From Streptomyces sp. NBC_00178 (GTDB lineage Bacteria; Actinomycetota; Actinomycetes; Streptomycetales; Streptomycetaceae), in the NCBI RefSeq assembly GCF_036206005.1, contig NZ_CP108143.1, forward strand, positions 2,108,001 to 2,172,000: a DNA stretch of 64,000 nt. Reading direction: 5' to 3'. The notes under the pieces are model-generated. The model did not search any database. It had not been told where the DNA came from and was given only the letters and a program-made list of their open reading frames with translations. Shown in pieces: positions 18,901 to 28,146 of this stretch. The stretch's first letter is position 1. Each line of letters starts with the position of its first letter. The position numbers and the translations under genes are program-made.

Positions 18901-21234
18901 GACGGTCCGCTCGGGCCCGTCGGGAGTACCGCCCTTCTCGACGGTGTACGGCACGGTGCTGGCGCCTTCGTCGAGGTCGATCCAGGCGAAGGCGCCGTAG
19001 GCGTCCCGTCCGGCGAAGTCCGCGGTCGTGTCCCCGGACTTGAGTTGCCAGCCCTCGTAGTCGCCGTCCGCGCGCTTGTAGTGGACGACGGCCTGGTCGC
19101 GGTCGACGGCGACGGGCTTCGGGGCGGGCGGGGCCTGGCCGGCGGCCGTGGAGGCGAGGGCGCTCGCGGTGCGTCCCGCGCGGTCGACGACGACGGCCTT
19201 GTAGCGCAGCGGGGTCCCGGCCTTCACCGAGGCGTCCAGGTGCTGGGTGACCTTGTAGGGGGCGTGGTCGGCGGAGCCGAGGGTGGTCCACTTCCCGTCA
19301 CCGGTCTGTGCGGCGAACACGACGCGGTTCAGGTCGCCGCCGTCGACGTCGGCGCCGATCTCCACGGTGCCGGTCGCTCCGGCGGCCGGTGCCTTCAGGG
19401 CGATCGAGGGCTTGGTGGCGGGGGCGCCGAGCGGCTTGTCGGCACGGAGCACGATGCTGGACAGCGCGGGCACGGTGATCTCGACGGCTTTGTCGGCGCC
19501 GCTGCGGACGGAGCCGGAACCGCCGTACAGCGTGCGGAAGTTCATGCCGGCCGACTCGGTGGGGAGCTTCACCGTCCGCGCGTCGGCGCTGTTGTTGGAC
19601 GCGACGAGGTATTCGTACGGGCGCTTGGTGTCCGTACGCGAGAAGGCGTGGACGGAGTCCTTGGCGTAGCGCTCGGTCTGGGTGCCGTCGCGCAGGGCCG
19701 GGTGCTCCCGGGTGAGCTTCGAGAGGGCGGCTACGGACCGGTAGAGAGGGTGTGAGGTGTCGTACGCGTCGGACGCGTGGGTGCGGTCGGTGCCGATCTG
19801 GTCGTCGTCGAGGTAGTCGGCGGTCTTCGAGGCGAAGAGCGTCTGCCGGGCGTCCTTGTCACCGCCCGCACCGGTGTAGCCCTGCTCGTCGCCGTAGTAG
19901 ATGACCGGGTTCCCGCGGCCGAGGAACATCAGCTCGTCGGCGAGGCGGGCGCGCTTGAGGAGTTCGGCGTCGCCGGCCTCCGGGTTGTCCTGCTTCAGGA
20001 AGGTCCCGATGCGGCCCATGTCGTGGTTGCCGAGGAAGGTCACCTGCTCGTAGGCGTTGGCCCTGTCGCTGGTGTAGCGGTAGTCGTCGGCGTAGACGGC
20101 GGCGAGCTTCGAGGCCGGGGCGCCCTGTGAGGCGTACTGCCGGGCGGCTTCCTGGAAGGGGAAGTCGAGGGTGGCGTCGAGACGGCCCCGGGTGACGTAC
20201 GGCGAGGTGATCGCGGTGTCGGCGGAGTAGACCTCGCCGAACATGAAGAAGTCGTCCCGGCCGCGCTCGGCCGCGTAGTCGTCGAGCGCGGTCGCCCACC
20301 GGGTCCAGAAGTCCAGGTCGACGTGCTTGACCGTGTCGATGCGGAAGCCGTCGATGCGGAAGTCGCGGACCCACTTCTCGTAGATCTTCTCCATGCCGGA
20401 GACGACCTCGGGGCGCTCGGTCCACAGGTCGTCGAGACCGGAGAAGTCGCCGTACTCGGTGGACTCGCCGGCATAGGTCGAGTCACCCCGGTTGTGGTAC
20501 ATCGTGGTGTCGTTGAGCCAGGCCGGGACCTTCTTCCCCTTGTTCTCGGGGGTGTAGGGGAACGAGTCGGCGTCCACCTCCGCCATGCCCCCGGCGTCGT
20601 CGAACGGACGCCCGTCCTCGTCGAGATAGGGGAAAGCGCCCTTGGGCTTGTAGGCGTACTTCTTCTCGGCGTAGTCGACGGTGTCGGCCGTGTGGTTGGT
20701 GATGACGTCGAAGAAGACCTTCATGCCCTTGCCGTGGGCCTTGTCGATCAGCTTCGTGAGATCGGCGTTCGTCCCGAAGTGCGGGTCGACCTGGGTGAAG
20801 TCGGTGATCCAGTAGCCGTGGTAACCGGCCGAGGCGTTGTCCCCGGTGCCCTGCACGGGCCGGTTCTTGAAGATCGGCGCGAGCCAGATCGCGGTGGTAC
20901 CGAGGCCCTTGACGTAGTCGAGCCGCTGGGTGAGGCCCTTGAGGTCGCCGCCCTGGTAGAACCCCTTGTCCGTGGGGTCGAAGCCCGTCTCCAGCCGCGA
21001 GCCGGTGAGACCGCCCCGGTCGTTGGAGGTGTCTCCGTTCGCGAACCGGTCGGGCAGCACGAAGTAGAACTGCTCGCGGGTCAGGTCGTGCCTGGCCGGC
21101 TCCTTCGCGAGCTTCGCGTCCGAGGGCGGGGACGGCGGTCCGGGCGCGGCGGACGCGGAGGCCGCCGGTACGACGGGCAGCAGCGCCGCGCACAGTGCGG
21201 CGACGGCTCCCCGGCGGAGGGTGGTTCGGGACAC
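15928..21234 (-). CDS. Secreted bifunctional alpha-amylase/pullulanase
   Basis: A 1768-residue extracellular starch debranching enzyme combining two GH13 catalytic units. After a signal peptide (hydrophobic to about 30, ending ASASAAPG) comes an alpha-amylase domain with [18 protein letters not shown] (about 298-306, nucleophile Asp), MFGEVYSAD (acid Glu) and FLGNHDMGR. Two pullulanase-type carbohydrate-binding modules follow at about 716 and 811 ([14 protein letters not shown] and [14 protein letters not shown]), then a CBM48-like [11 protein letters not shown] at about 1050 and a second GH13 domain with [19 protein letters not shown] (about 1370), GEGWNFGE and [10 protein letters not shown]. 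Both active sites look intact. The GTG at 21234 follows GAGGAG. It acts with the adjacent alpha-amylase to feed maltodextrin to MalEFG. Confidence 0.95.
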   Translation of the reverse strand: MSRTTLRRGAVAALCAALLPVVPAASASAAPGPPSPPSDAKLAKEPARHDLTREQFYFVLPDRFANGDTSNDRGGLTGSRLETGFDPTDKGFYQGGDLKGLTQRLDYVKGLGTTAIWLAPIFKNRPVQGTGDNASAGYHGYWITDFTQVDPHFGTNADLTKLIDKAHGKGMKVFFDVITNHTADTVDYAEKKYAYKPKGAFPYLDEDGRPFDDAGGMAEVDADSFPYTPENKGKKVPAWLNDTTMYHNRGDSTYAGESTEYGDFSGLDDLWTERPEVVSGMEKIYEKWVRDFRIDGFRIDTVKHVDLDFWTRWATALDDYAAERGRDDFFMFGEVYSADTAITSPYVTRGRLDATLDFPFQEAARQYASQGAPASKLAAVYADDYRYTSDRANAYEQVTFLGNHDMGRIGTFLKQDNPEAGDAELLKRARLADELMFLGRGNPVIYYGDEQGYTGAGGDKDARQTLFASKTADYLDDDQIGTDRTHASDAYDTSHPLYRSVAALSKLTREHPALRDGTQTERYAKDSVHAFSRTDTKRPYEYLVASNNSADARTVKLPTESAGMNFRTLYGGSGSVRSGADKAVEITVPALSSIVLRADKPLGAPATKPSIALKAPAAGATGTVEIGADVDGGDLNRVVFAAQTGDGKWTTLGSADHAPYKVTQHLDASVKAGTPLRYKAVVVDRAGRTASALASTAAGQAPPAPKPVAVDRDQAVVHYKRADGDYEGWQLKSGDTTADFAGRDAYGAFAWIDLDEGASTVPYTVEKGGTPDGPERTVDLARTGQVWIEQGKDEQSAEAPEAPPQDTSKAVLHYHRADGDYAGWGLHTWTGAAAPTDWAKPLQPVRTDAYGVTFEVPLTDGATSLSYILHKGDEKDLPSDQSLDIASYGHEVWMLGGRPGYLLPQTGGAPAPDLAKAEAQWIDANTVVWKVKATEATSQQLVYAEKGGISVVDGALSDEGRWLRLGATELTDAQKARYPHLKDYPAFTVDTRDRDRVRESLRGQLIATQRAANGALLAATGVQTAGVLDELYGKAASGAALGPVFREGSPTLSVWAPTARTVSLELDGRTVPMRRDDRTGVWAVTGTKSWTGKPYRYAVQVWAPTVQKLVTNKVTDPYSTALTTDSARSLVVDLDDPKLAPNGWSRLRKPAAVPLRDAQIQELHVRDFSITDPTSGHPGEYLAFTDTRSDGMKHLKELADSGTSYVHLLPVFDIGTIPEKKSDRQQPACDLSVYAPDSEEQQACVTKAAAKDGFNWGYDPLHYTVPEGSYASDPDGTKRTVEFRRMVQGLNGAGLRTVMDVVYNHTVAAGQDDKSVLDRIVPGYYQRLLEDGTVATSTCCANTATENTMMGKLVVDSVVTWAREYKVDGFRFDLMGHHPKANILAVREALDELTPAKDGVDGKKIILYGEGWNFGEIADDARFVQATQKNMATTGVATFSDRARDAVRGGGPFDEDPRVQGFASGLYTDPNTSAANGTEAEQKARLLHYQDLIKVGLTGNLADYTFTDTRGRTVKGSAVDYNGAPAGYAAAPGDALAYADAHDNETLYDALAFKLPADTPAADRARMQVVAMATAVLSQGPSLSQAGTDLLRSKSLDRNSYDSGDWFNALHWDCRKGNGFGRGLPPAADNKDKWTYGKPLLTSAALTPGCAEITGASAAYQDLLTIRTTERDFGLTTTAQVQDTLSFPLSGTEETPGVITMRLGGLVVVLNATPDTRSQTVPGLAGKSYALHPVQAAGSDATVRKSSYERTSGSFTVPGRTVAVFSAR

Positions 21235-21278
21235 GGGAAGGTACTCCTCGGCTTCGGGGATCGGGCGGTGGAGCGGTG

Positions 21279-21314
21279 CGGGCCGGGGACGCTCACCCTC
21301 GCGTCCCCGGCCCG
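21279..21314. terminator. Hairpin between alpha-amylase and pullulanase genes
   Basis: Arms CGGGCCGGGGACGC and GCGTCCCCGGCCCG with an eight-base loop, 14 bases past the alpha-amylase stop. It suggests that the pullulanase gene is at least partly transcribed separately. Confidence 0.75.
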
Positions 21315-21327
21315 GCGGTGAAGGGGG

Positions 21328-23043
21328 TCAGCTGCGCCAGACGTCGGCGGTCAGCGTGACCTTGCCGGACGACGGCACGGTGGCGGTGCGGTTGGCACCG
21401 CTCTCCCAGGTGACGTTGCCGCTCGCGTCCTTGCGGAGGTACTTGTACTCGAACGAGGTCCCGGCGGGCAGGGCCACGTCGAGCTTCCACACGGGGTACG
21501 TCGCCGGGTCGAGCTTCAGGGCGCTGCCGGGCGCCCAGTTGCCGAGGGCCGGCTGGTTCCCGGTGACGTAGATGTTCTGGCCGAGCTGGGTGGTGGCGTT
21601 GACGCCGAAGGAGGCTCCGGACTGTCCGTTGCCCGGGTCCGGGTCGGGGGTCGTGCCGCCGCCGGCGCAGGTCCGGGCTCCGGCGTGCAGGGCCACGGCG
21701 GTGCCGGCGCCCAGGGTGGCGGTGAACTGGCCGGAACCGTTGACGGTGACGCCCCTGCCGGACTGGACGTCGCAGTAGTCACCGGCGGGCAGTGAGGTCT
21801 GGAAGGTCCGGGTCAGCGAGGAGCCTTCGTGGTTGATCGCCACGTAGGCCTTGGAGCCGCGGCCGAAGGCGATCTGGTCGCCGCCGTTGTCCCACCAGTT
21901 CGAGACGGCCTGACCGCGGGCGGCGTTGCGGAAGCCGACCATGGAGGAGATCTCGCGCCAGGCGTGCTGGCATTTCCAGCCGTCGCTGTAACAGGCGTTG
22001 ACCTGGCCGCCGTTGGGCGGACCCGCGTCCTTGTCGGACCACTCGTAGCCGGAGTGGACGTCCGGGGAGCCGTAGGGGTACGCCAGCATGAAGACGCTCG
22101 CCAGGGTGTACTTGGCGCCGTCCTTGTAGTTCAGGGTGTCCCCGCCGCGCTCGGTGTCGTGGTTGTCGACGAAGACCGCGGACTTCCCCGACTCCATGAA
22201 GCCCCAGCCCTCGCCGAAGTTCTTGAGGTTGGCGAGGTTCTCGTTGTTGAAGACCTGCTTGAGGCTGCGGGCGTAGCGGAACTCCTGCACGTCGCCGCTG
22301 CCGAGGTACTCCGAGGGCGACACCGCCTCGCCGGCTCCGTGGATCGCCTCGTGCTTCCAGTAGACGCCGGTGTTGCTCAGCCGGGACTTGATGTTCGCGA
22401 GGTCGGCGGCCGGCATGTGCTTGGCGGCGTCGATCCGGAAGCCGTCGACGCCGAGGGACAGCAGGTCGTTGAGGTAACCGGCGATCCTGCCGCGTACGTA
22501 GTCCTCGCCCGTGTCCAGGTCGGCCAGACCGACCAGTTCGCAGTTCTGGACGTTGGCGCGGTCGCCGTAGTTGCTGATCTGCGCCTGGCAGTCGTTCATG
22601 TCGTTGACCGAGTAGAGCCCCGGGTAGTCGTACTTGCCGTACGAGGAGCCACCCGTGCCGGTGCCCGAACCGGCCGACATGTGGTTGATGACCGAGTCGG
22701 CGATGACCTTCACGCCCGCGGAATGGCAGGTGTTCACCATGTTCGCGAAGGCGGTGCGGTCGCCGAGACGTCCGACGATCTTGTAGCTGACGGGCTGGTA
22801 CGAGGTCCACCACTGGCCGCCCTGGATGTGCTCCTGGGGCGGGGAGACCTGGACGAAGCCGTAACCGGCGGGCCCGAGGCTGTCGGTGCAGGCCTTCGCC
22901 ACGGAGGCGAACTTCCACTCGAACATCACGGCGGTGACGTCCTTGCCGCCGGGCGGCGCGGCCTGGGCGGTGCCGGCGGGTATGGCGAGGACGGCGGCGC
23001 CCGTGGCGAGGGCGAGCGCGGCAGACAGGGATCTGCGTGCCAT
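21328..23043 (-). CDS. Secreted alpha-amylase with C-terminal CBM20
   Basis: A 571-residue extracellular alpha-amylase (GH13). A signal peptide ends near [11 protein letters not shown]. The catalytic residues are visible in GFRIDAAKH (about residue 204, nucleophile Asp), WKHEAIHG (about 230, acid Glu) and [11 protein letters not shown] (about 294, transition-state Asp). A Thr/Pro/Asp linker at about 460-475 leads to a starch-binding CBM20 domain with [21 protein letters not shown] lies six bases before the ATG. A TCTTGCAGCAAGA palindrome 88 bases upstream fits a MalR operator, consistent with maltodextrin induction. Confidence 0.95.
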   Translation of the reverse strand: MARRSLSAALALATGAAVLAIPAGTAQAAPPGGKDVTAVMFEWKFASVAKACTDSLGPAGYGFVQVSPPQEHIQGGQWWTSYQPVSYKIVGRLGDRTAFANMVNTCHSAGVKVIADSVINHMSAGSGTGTGGSSYGKYDYPGLYSVNDMNDCQAQISNYGDRANVQNCELVGLADLDTGEDYVRGRIAGYLNDLLSLGVDGFRIDAAKHMPAADLANIKSRLSNTGVYWKHEAIHGAGEAVSPSEYLGSGDVQEFRYARSLKQVFNNENLANLKNFGEGWGFMESGKSAVFVDNHDTERGGDTLNYKDGAKYTLASVFMLAYPYGSPDVHSGYEWSDKDAGPPNGGQVNACYSDGWKCQHAWREISSMVGFRNAARGQAVSNWWDNGGDQIAFGRGSKAYVAINHEGSSLTRTFQTSLPAGDYCDVQSGRGVTVNGSGQFTATLGAGTAVALHAGARTCAGGGTTPDPDPGNGQSGASFGVNATTQLGQNIYVTGNQPALGNWAPGSALKLDPATYPVWKLDVALPAGTSFEYKYLRKDASGNVTWESGANRTATVPSSGKVTLTADVWRS

Positions 23044-23130
23044 GACTTTCCTCCTGCGGTGGGGGAGGTGCGGGGGATGGCGGAGCAGCCTCACGTGGCA
23101 ACGCGCCGTGCCGTCCAAGGCCTTGAAGGT

Positions 23131-23143
23131 TCTTGCAGCAAGA
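23131..23143. promoter_or_regulatory. MalR-type operator upstream of the alpha-amylase
   Basis: Perfect palindrome TCTTGCAGCAAGA, 88 bases before the amylase start. Streptomyces MalR/Reg1 is reported to bind CTTGCAG-type direct and inverted repeats in amylase and malE promoters. Similar CTTGC/GCAAG elements occur in the malE-malR gap of this window. Confidence 0.6.
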
Positions 23144-23579
23144 ATGCAAAACCTTCGGTGCGGCAGACCGTACGAGTCCGGCCAGTCCCGGTCAACCCCC
23201 GTGACACGACACGATCACCTCCCGCTCACATCTGTGAAATACGGGAGATCGCCACCTGCAAGGGCTTACGCAACTTATTGCGGGGCTGTTAAGTTCATCC
23301 CGACTCCGGTCCGGCCGGCCGGGGGTCCGGCACCCCGGACCCCACGCGCCCGTCCGGCCGGGCCGGTCACGCCACGGAGGGGCCCGGACGTCGCTTCCCC
23401 GCCGGCCCATCCCGGGCCGACGTCCGGGCCTCTCCTGTGCGCTGCGAGGTCACGCTTGCCGGAGAACGGAGTCGATGGCCAGGCCCGACACGGGGGCGCG
23501 CGAGCCCAGCATGATCCGAACGAGAGACCCCGACGTCACAGCCCACCGGACCGCGCGCTCGCGCGACCCGGTGGGGCGG
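23144..23579. other. Region between the amylase promoter and the ATPase gene
   Basis: No gene seen. Holds an inverted repeat CGCAA-4-TTGCG at 23269-23282, close to a CCTGCAAGGG on one side, which may be a second, weaker MalR-like site. The rest is GC-rich and shows GGCCGG-type repeats around 23320-23430 that could form hairpins. Confidence 0.4.
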
Positions 23580-24017
23580 TCACCGCACGAGGTCGACTTC
23601 GGCCCACACCGTCTTGCGCGGGGCGGGCCCCGCATCGGTGCCCCAGCGGTCAGCGAGCGCCCCGACGATCAGCAGGCCGCGCCCCGACTCCGCCTCCCCG
23701 GCCGGCAGGCCGACGGCCTCGGGCGCGGGAGGCAGTCGTTCGCCCCGCGCGTCGGTCACCTCGATCCGCAGCAGCGCACCGCGATGGACCGCGAGACACA
23801 GCCTGAAGTCCCGGCCCGGTACGCGGCCGTGCGCGATGGCGTTCGCGGCCAGTTCGGCCACGATGTGGGCGGCCGGTTCCGCGGGCAGCCCCCAGTGGCC
23901 CAGATGGGCGGTGGCGAGCAATCGGGCGAGCCTGGCCCCCCGGCGGGTGGGAGAGAGCAGCACCGTGAACTGCCGTGTCGGAGCGGAATGTTCGGTTCGG
24001 GTGATTTCTTGGGTCAC
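23580..24017 (-). CDS. RsbW-like ATP-binding protein (HATPase_c)
   Basis: A 145-residue serine-kinase/anti-sigma-like ATPase domain of the type abundant in Streptomyces. The N-box is AHIVAELAANAIAHG and the G1/G2-like segment is AESGRGLLIVGALADRWG; both are needed for ATP binding. The start is GTG at 24017; GGGAGG abuts it, so translation could also be leaderless. It is divergent from the XRE/DUF397 pair, a partnership seen repeatedly in Streptomyces genomes. The partner (anti-sigma target) is unknown. Confidence 0.85.
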   Translation of the reverse strand: MTQEITRTEHSAPTRQFTVLLSPTRRGARLARLLATAHLGHWGLPAEPAAHIVAELAANAIAHGRVPGRDFRLCLAVHRGALLRIEVTDARGERLPPAPEAVGLPAGEAESGRGLLIVGALADRWGTDAGPAPRKTVWAEVDLVR

Positions 24018-24180
24018 GCCTCCCAGCCTGGACCCGCCTGCCTACCGTGAAGAGCGACAAGGCGGTTACGTACGGTGATTGTCCAGTCCTTGTCCGGTGC
24101 TGTCCCGGCTGTCCAGGGTGACCAGCCGGGGACGACAGAGGTTGGTGGAGAACCGCAGGCGCGTCGGAAGTGGGGCACGG

Positions 24181-25059
24181 ATGAGCGTGGAGCAGGTCGG
24201 TACGTCAGGCGGCGGCGAGGGAGCGGACGAACCGGGTTGGGAGGTCGACCCCGATGACGAGTCGGGAGCGGCGCTGGTCGCCTCCGTAGGCCGTCAGATC
24301 AAGGCCTGGCGGGAGTCGGCGGGCATGCGGGCCGGCGAGTTCGGGGCCGCGATCGGGTACGGCGAGGACCTGGTCTACAAGGTCGAGGGTGGCCGCCGCA
24401 TCCCCCGGCCGGAGTTCCTGGACCGCGCGGACGACGTGCTGGGGGCGGGCGGGAAGCTCGCCATGCTGAAGCGGGAGTTGGCGGAGGTCCGGTATCCGAA
24501 GAAGATTCGGGAACTGGCGAAGCTGGAGGCCAGAGCGATGGAACTCTCGGCCTACGGCAGCCACAACCTCCATGGCCTTGTGCAGACGGAGGAGTACGCG
24601 CGGGCACTCTTCGGGATGCGCCGCCCGGCATTCACTGCGGACGAGGTGGAACGGCTCGTGGCCGCTCGCCTGGCCCGACAGTCGATTTTCGAGCGGTCAC
24701 CCGCACCTGAGCTCAGTTTCGTGCAGGAAGAGGTGACGCTCCGGCGCCACCTCGGGGGCAGAATGGTGATGCGTGGCCAGCTTGAACGCCTCCTGATCCT
24801 GGGGCAGTTGCGGAACGTAGAAATCCAGGTCATGCCGACTGAACGCGATGACCACGCAGGTATGGGAGGGGAGATGCAGGTACTGAAATTCGGGGACGGC
24901 TCAGCCGTAGGACGCTCCGAGGGCGACTTCGGGAGCCGCCCGGTCTCCGACCCGAAGCATCTCCGAATCATCGAACTACGGTGTGGCATCATCCGGGCTC
25001 AGGCTCTCACGCCTCGGGAGTCGCTGGCCTTCATCGAGCAGGTGCTAGGAGAGACATGA
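24181..25059 (+). CDS. XRE-family regulator with DUF5753-type C-terminal domain
   Basis: A 292-residue helix-turn-helix protein. The HTH lies at about 38-90 (VGRQIKAWRESAGMRAGEFG followed by GYGEDLVYKVEGGRRIP). The C-terminal two thirds resemble the DUF5753 domain that accompanies such regulators: HGLVQTEEYARALF, ARLARQSIFERSPAPELSFV and QVMPTERDDHAGM. It overlaps the DUF397 gene by four bases (ATGA), the standard arrangement of these Streptomyces pairs, some of which control development. The start ATG at 24181 was chosen over 24079 because it puts the HTH at the usual distance; the upstream codons look unlike coding sequence. Confidence 0.88.
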   Translation: MSVEQVGTSGGGEGADEPGWEVDPDDESGAALVASVGRQIKAWRESAGMRAGEFGAAIGYGEDLVYKVEGGRRIPRPEFLDRADDVLGAGGKLAMLKRELAEVRYPKKIRELAKLEARAMELSAYGSHNLHGLVQTEEYARALFGMRRPAFTADEVERLVAARLARQSIFERSPAPELSFVQEEVTLRRHLGGRMVMRGQLERLLILGQLRNVEIQVMPTERDDHAGMGGEMQVLKFGDGSAVGRSEGDFGSRPVSDPKHLRIIELRCGIIRAQALTPRESLAFIEQVLGET

Positions 25060-25265
25060 CCCGCAAGCCCTCCGCCGGAGAGTACACGGAGCTGGAGTGG
25101 TCCAAGAGCAGCTACAGCGACAGCAGTAACAGCAATGAGTGCGTCGAGGTGGCGACCACGCCCGGAACCGTGCACGTGCGCGACTCCAAGAATGCCCGGG
25201 GCCCGCTTCTCGAGTTCGCCCCCACCACATGGGACGCCTTCCTGACCTACGCCTCGGAGCGCTGA
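25056..25265 (+). CDS. DUF397 small protein
   Basis: A 69-residue DUF397 protein, typical partner of the XRE regulator it overlaps. The conserved WSKSSYSDSSNSNECVEVA and VHVRDSKNARGPLLEF blocks are complete, and it ends with WDAFLTYA. AGGAGA precedes the ATG. Such proteins (for example WhiJ-associated ones) are thought to modulate their cognate HTH protein; here that is inferred only from synteny. Confidence 0.92.
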   Translation: MTRKPSAGEYTELEWSKSSYSDSSNSNECVEVATTPGTVHVRDSKNARGPLLEFAPTTWDAFLTYASER

Positions 25266-25300
25266 GAGGGGCCGGGTCCCCCCTCCGGACCCGGCCCCTC
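25266..25300. terminator. Bidirectional terminator between DUF397 and lacI-type genes
   Basis: Perfect arms GAGGGGCCGGGTCC and GGACCCGGCCCCTC around a seven-base loop, immediately after the DUF397 stop and facing the convergent LacI-family gene. Confidence 0.85.
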
Positions 25301-25323
25301 CCGCCTCCCGCCCCCGCTCGGCG

Positions 25324-26370
25324 TCAGGCGCTCCGCACCGCCGCGGTGGACCCCCGTACCACCAGCTCGGGCTGGAACACGTACTCCGTGCGCTGCACGG
25401 GGCTGCCGCCTATCTCCTCCAGCAGCGCGCCCACGGCCGCCGCCGCCATCGCCTGCACCGGCTGGCGCACGGTCGTCAGGGGCGGGTCGGTGAAGGCGAT
25501 GAGCTGGGAGTCGTCGAAGCCGACGACGGAGACGTCGCGCGGGACGTCGAGTCCTCTCCCCCGGGCCGCCCTGACGACCCCGAGCGCCATCAGGTCGCTG
25601 CCGCACACGATTCCCGTGCAGCCGCGGTCGAGCAGCGCCCCGGCCGCGACCTGGCCGCCCTCGACGCTGAACAGCGTGGAGCAGACCAGGAGTTCGGCCT
25701 CCTCCCGGCCCATCCCCAGCACCTCTGCGGCCGCGTCGACGAAGCCGTCGCGCTTGCGCCGGGAGGGCACGTAGCGCTGCGGCCCGATGGCCAGGCCGAT
25801 CCGCCGGTGACCGAGTTCGGCGAGGTGCCCGACGGCCATCCGTACGGCGGCCTGGTCGTCGGGCGAGACGAACGGGGCGCTGATGCGCTCGTTGTAGCCG
25901 TTGATGAGGACGAACGGCACGCCCCGGTCGCTGAGCGCCGCGTACCTCGCCGGGTCCGCCGAGGTGTCGGCGTGCAGCCCGGACAGGAACACGATCCCGC
26001 CGACGCCTCGCTCCACGAGCTGTTCGACGAGCTCGTCCTCGGTCGCGCCGCCGGGGAGCTGGGTGCAGAGCACAGGCGTGTAACCGTGCCCCGCGAGCAC
26101 CTGCTCCACGGACTGCGCGAAGGCCGGGAAGATCGGGTTGGTCAGTTCGGGCGTGACCAGCCCGATCAGGCCGGCGCTGCGCTGCCGCAGCCGTACGGGG
26201 CGCTCGTAGCCCAGGATGTCGAGCGCCGCGAGCACCCGCTGACGCGTGGTGTCCGCGACGCCCGGTTTCCCGTTCAGGACACGGCTGACGGTGGCCTCGC
26301 TGACTGCCGCCTGTCCGGCGATGTCGGCGAGCCGCAGCGCCGGGCCGGTCCTGGGTGCGGGGACGGTCAC
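25324..26370 (-). CDS. LacI-family regulator, MalR paralogue
   Basis: A 348-residue LacI/GalR repressor. The HTH (RLADIAGQAAVSEATVSRVL) and the hinge RQRVLAALDILGYERP are nearly identical to those of MalR at 31690-32733, including the whole recognition helix SEATVSRVLNGKPGV, and the effector domain is clearly paralogous (GLHADTSAD, PFVSPDD, DPPLTTVRQPVQAM in both). The start is GTG at 26370, whose last two bases overlap the TGA of the alpha-glucosidase gene, so the two are translationally coupled. It probably responds to a maltodextrin and may share operators with MalR. Confidence 0.92.
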   Translation of the reverse strand: MTVPAPRTGPALRLADIAGQAAVSEATVSRVLNGKPGVADTTRQRVLAALDILGYERPVRLRQRSAGLIGLVTPELTNPIFPAFAQSVEQVLAGHGYTPVLCTQLPGGATEDELVEQLVERGVGGIVFLSGLHADTSADPARYAALSDRGVPFVLINGYNERISAPFVSPDDQAAVRMAVGHLAELGHRRIGLAIGPQRYVPSRRKRDGFVDAAAEVLGMGREEAELLVCSTLFSVEGGQVAAGALLDRGCTGIVCGSDLMALGVVRAARGRGLDVPRDVSVVGFDDSQLIAFTDPPLTTVRQPVQAMAAAAVGALLEEIGGSPVQRTEYVFQPELVVRGSTAAVRSA

Positions 26371-28049
26371 ACCGTCCACCACACCGTGGTGTCGGCGGGC
26401 AGGCCGACCGTGCCGCCGTCGACGGCGACCGGTCCGCCGGCGAGCAGAGGGACGCCGGGGACGGTGATCCGCACGGGGGCGCCCGTGGTGTTGACGGTGC
26501 ACACGAAGCCGGGGCGGCCGAAGGCGAGTACGCCTTCGGGGGCGTCCAGCCACTCGACGTCCGTGCCGGCGCCGAGTCCGGGGTGCTCACGGCGGGCGGC
26601 GATCGCGGCCCGGTACAGCTCCAGCGTGGAGCCCTCCGCGCCGCTCTGCGCCTCGACGGACAGCTCGCCCCAGCTGTCGGGCTGCGGGAGCCAGCTGCCG
26701 CCGCTGCCGAAGCCGTAGGAGCTGCCTCCGCGGGTCCACGGGATCGGCACCCGGCAGCCGTCGCGGAAGCCGTCCTGCCCCTCGGCCCGGAAGTACGACG
26801 GGTCCTGGCGCACCTCGTCGGGCAGGTCGGTGACGTCGGGGAGGCCGAGCTCCTCGCCCTGGTAGACGTAGGCGGAGCCGGGCAGCGCCAGCATCAGCAG
26901 GGTCGCGGCGCGCGCCCTGCGCAGGCCGAGTTCGCGGTCACCGGGGGTACGGATCTGGGTGCCCAGGCCCGGCGGGTTGGCGAAGCGGGTGGCGTGCCGG
27001 GTGACGTCGTGGTTGGACAGCACCCAGGTGGTGGGCGCGCCGACCGGACGCATCGCGTCGAGCGAGGTGTCGATGACGGCGCGGAGTTCGTCGGCGTCCC
27101 ACGCGGTCGACAGGTACTGGAAGTTGAAGGCCTGGTGCATCTCGTCGGGGCGCACGTAGTTGGCGGTGCGTTCGACGGTGGGGGTCCACGCCTCGGCGAC
27201 CAGGATGCGGTCGCCGGGGTACTCGTCGAGGATGGTGCGCCAGCTGCGGTAGATCGCGTGCACACCGTCCTGGTCGAAGAACGGCATGCCGTCGTCGGCG
27301 CTGCCCAGCAGCTTCAGCTGGTCGCGGGACCCGAGGTCGGGCAGTCCCTCGGCCTTGACCAGGCCGTGGGCGACGTCGACGCGGAAGCCGTCGACGCCCA
27401 TGTCGAGCCAGAAGCGCAGGATCGAGCGGAACTCGTCGGCGACGGCGGGGTGTTCCCAGTTGAAGTCGGGCTGTTCGGGCGCGAAGAGGTGCAGGTACCA
27501 CTCGCCGGGTGTGCCGTCCGGGTCGGTGGTGCGCGTCCAGGCGGGTCCGCCGAAGATGGACTCCCAGTCGTTGGGCGGGAGTTCGCCGTCCACGCCCTTG
27601 CCGGGGCGGAAGTGGTAGCGCTCGCGCAGCGCGGAGCCGGGACCCTCGGCGAGGGCGCGCTTGAACCACTCGTGCTGGTCGGAGGAGTGGTTGGGCACCA
27701 GGTCGACGATGATGCGCAGACCCAGGCCGTGGGCCTCGCGGATCAGTGCGTCGGCGTCGTGGAGCGTGCCGAACATGGGGTCGATCGCCCGGTAGTCGGC
27801 GACGTCGTAGCCGGCGTCGGCCTGCGGCGAGGCGTAGAAGGGGCTGAGCCAGACGGCGTCGACGCCGAGGTCCCTCAGGTACGGGAGCCGGGCGGTGACA
27901 CCCGTGAGGTCGCCCATGCCGTCGCCGTTTCCGTCGGCGAAGCTCCGCGGGTAGACCTGGTAGATCACCGCGTCCTGCCACCAGCCGGTGCGGTGGCCCG
28001 GGGCGTCGTCGGACGTGCCGGTGGAGGGGGCAGCGAGGTGCTGGGTCAT
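26367..28049 (-). CDS. GH13 alpha-glucosidase (AglA-like, intracellular)
   Basis: A 560-residue cytoplasmic GH13 enzyme of the oligo-1,6-glucosidase/alpha-glucosidase subfamily, degrading maltodextrins imported by MalEFG. No signal peptide. It opens with WWQDAVIYQVYPRSFAD, the subfamily hallmark. Catalytic blocks are GFRVDVAHG (about 222, nucleophile), LVAEAWTP (about 283, acid/base) and LSNHDVTRH (about 345). The QGEELGLPD motif is typical too. The ATG at 28049 has AGGGA upstream. It lies downstream of malG behind a hairpin at 28076-28112 and upstream of a coupled lacI-type gene. The S. coelicolor counterpart in this position is aglA. Confidence 0.93.
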   Translation of the reverse strand: MTQHLAAPSTGTSDDAPGHRTGWWQDAVIYQVYPRSFADGNGDGMGDLTGVTARLPYLRDLGVDAVWLSPFYASPQADAGYDVADYRAIDPMFGTLHDADALIREAHGLGLRIIVDLVPNHSSDQHEWFKRALAEGPGSALRERYHFRPGKGVDGELPPNDWESIFGGPAWTRTTDPDGTPGEWYLHLFAPEQPDFNWEHPAVADEFRSILRFWLDMGVDGFRVDVAHGLVKAEGLPDLGSRDQLKLLGSADDGMPFFDQDGVHAIYRSWRTILDEYPGDRILVAEAWTPTVERTANYVRPDEMHQAFNFQYLSTAWDADELRAVIDTSLDAMRPVGAPTTWVLSNHDVTRHATRFANPPGLGTQIRTPGDRELGLRRARAATLLMLALPGSAYVYQGEELGLPDVTDLPDEVRQDPSYFRAEGQDGFRDGCRVPIPWTRGGSSYGFGSGGSWLPQPDSWGELSVEAQSGAEGSTLELYRAAIAARREHPGLGAGTDVEWLDAPEGVLAFGRPGFVCTVNTTGAPVRITVPGVPLLAGGPVAVDGGTVGLPADTTVWWTV

Positions 28050-28075
28050 GTCGTCCCTGGGGTGTCTGGGTGGGG

Positions 28076-28112
28076 GGCGGCGCCGGGACCGGGTCGGGGA
28101 TCCGGCGCCGCC
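28076..28112. terminator. Hairpin between malG and the alpha-glucosidase gene
   Basis: Arms GGCGGCGCCGG and CCGGCGCCGCC with a 15-base loop, 35 bases past the malG stop. It may act as a partial terminator or as an mRNA stabiliser separating malEFG from the distal genes. Confidence 0.55.
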
Positions 28113-28146
28113 GTGACGTGGCGTGCGGTCGTGCGGACTGGGCGCG

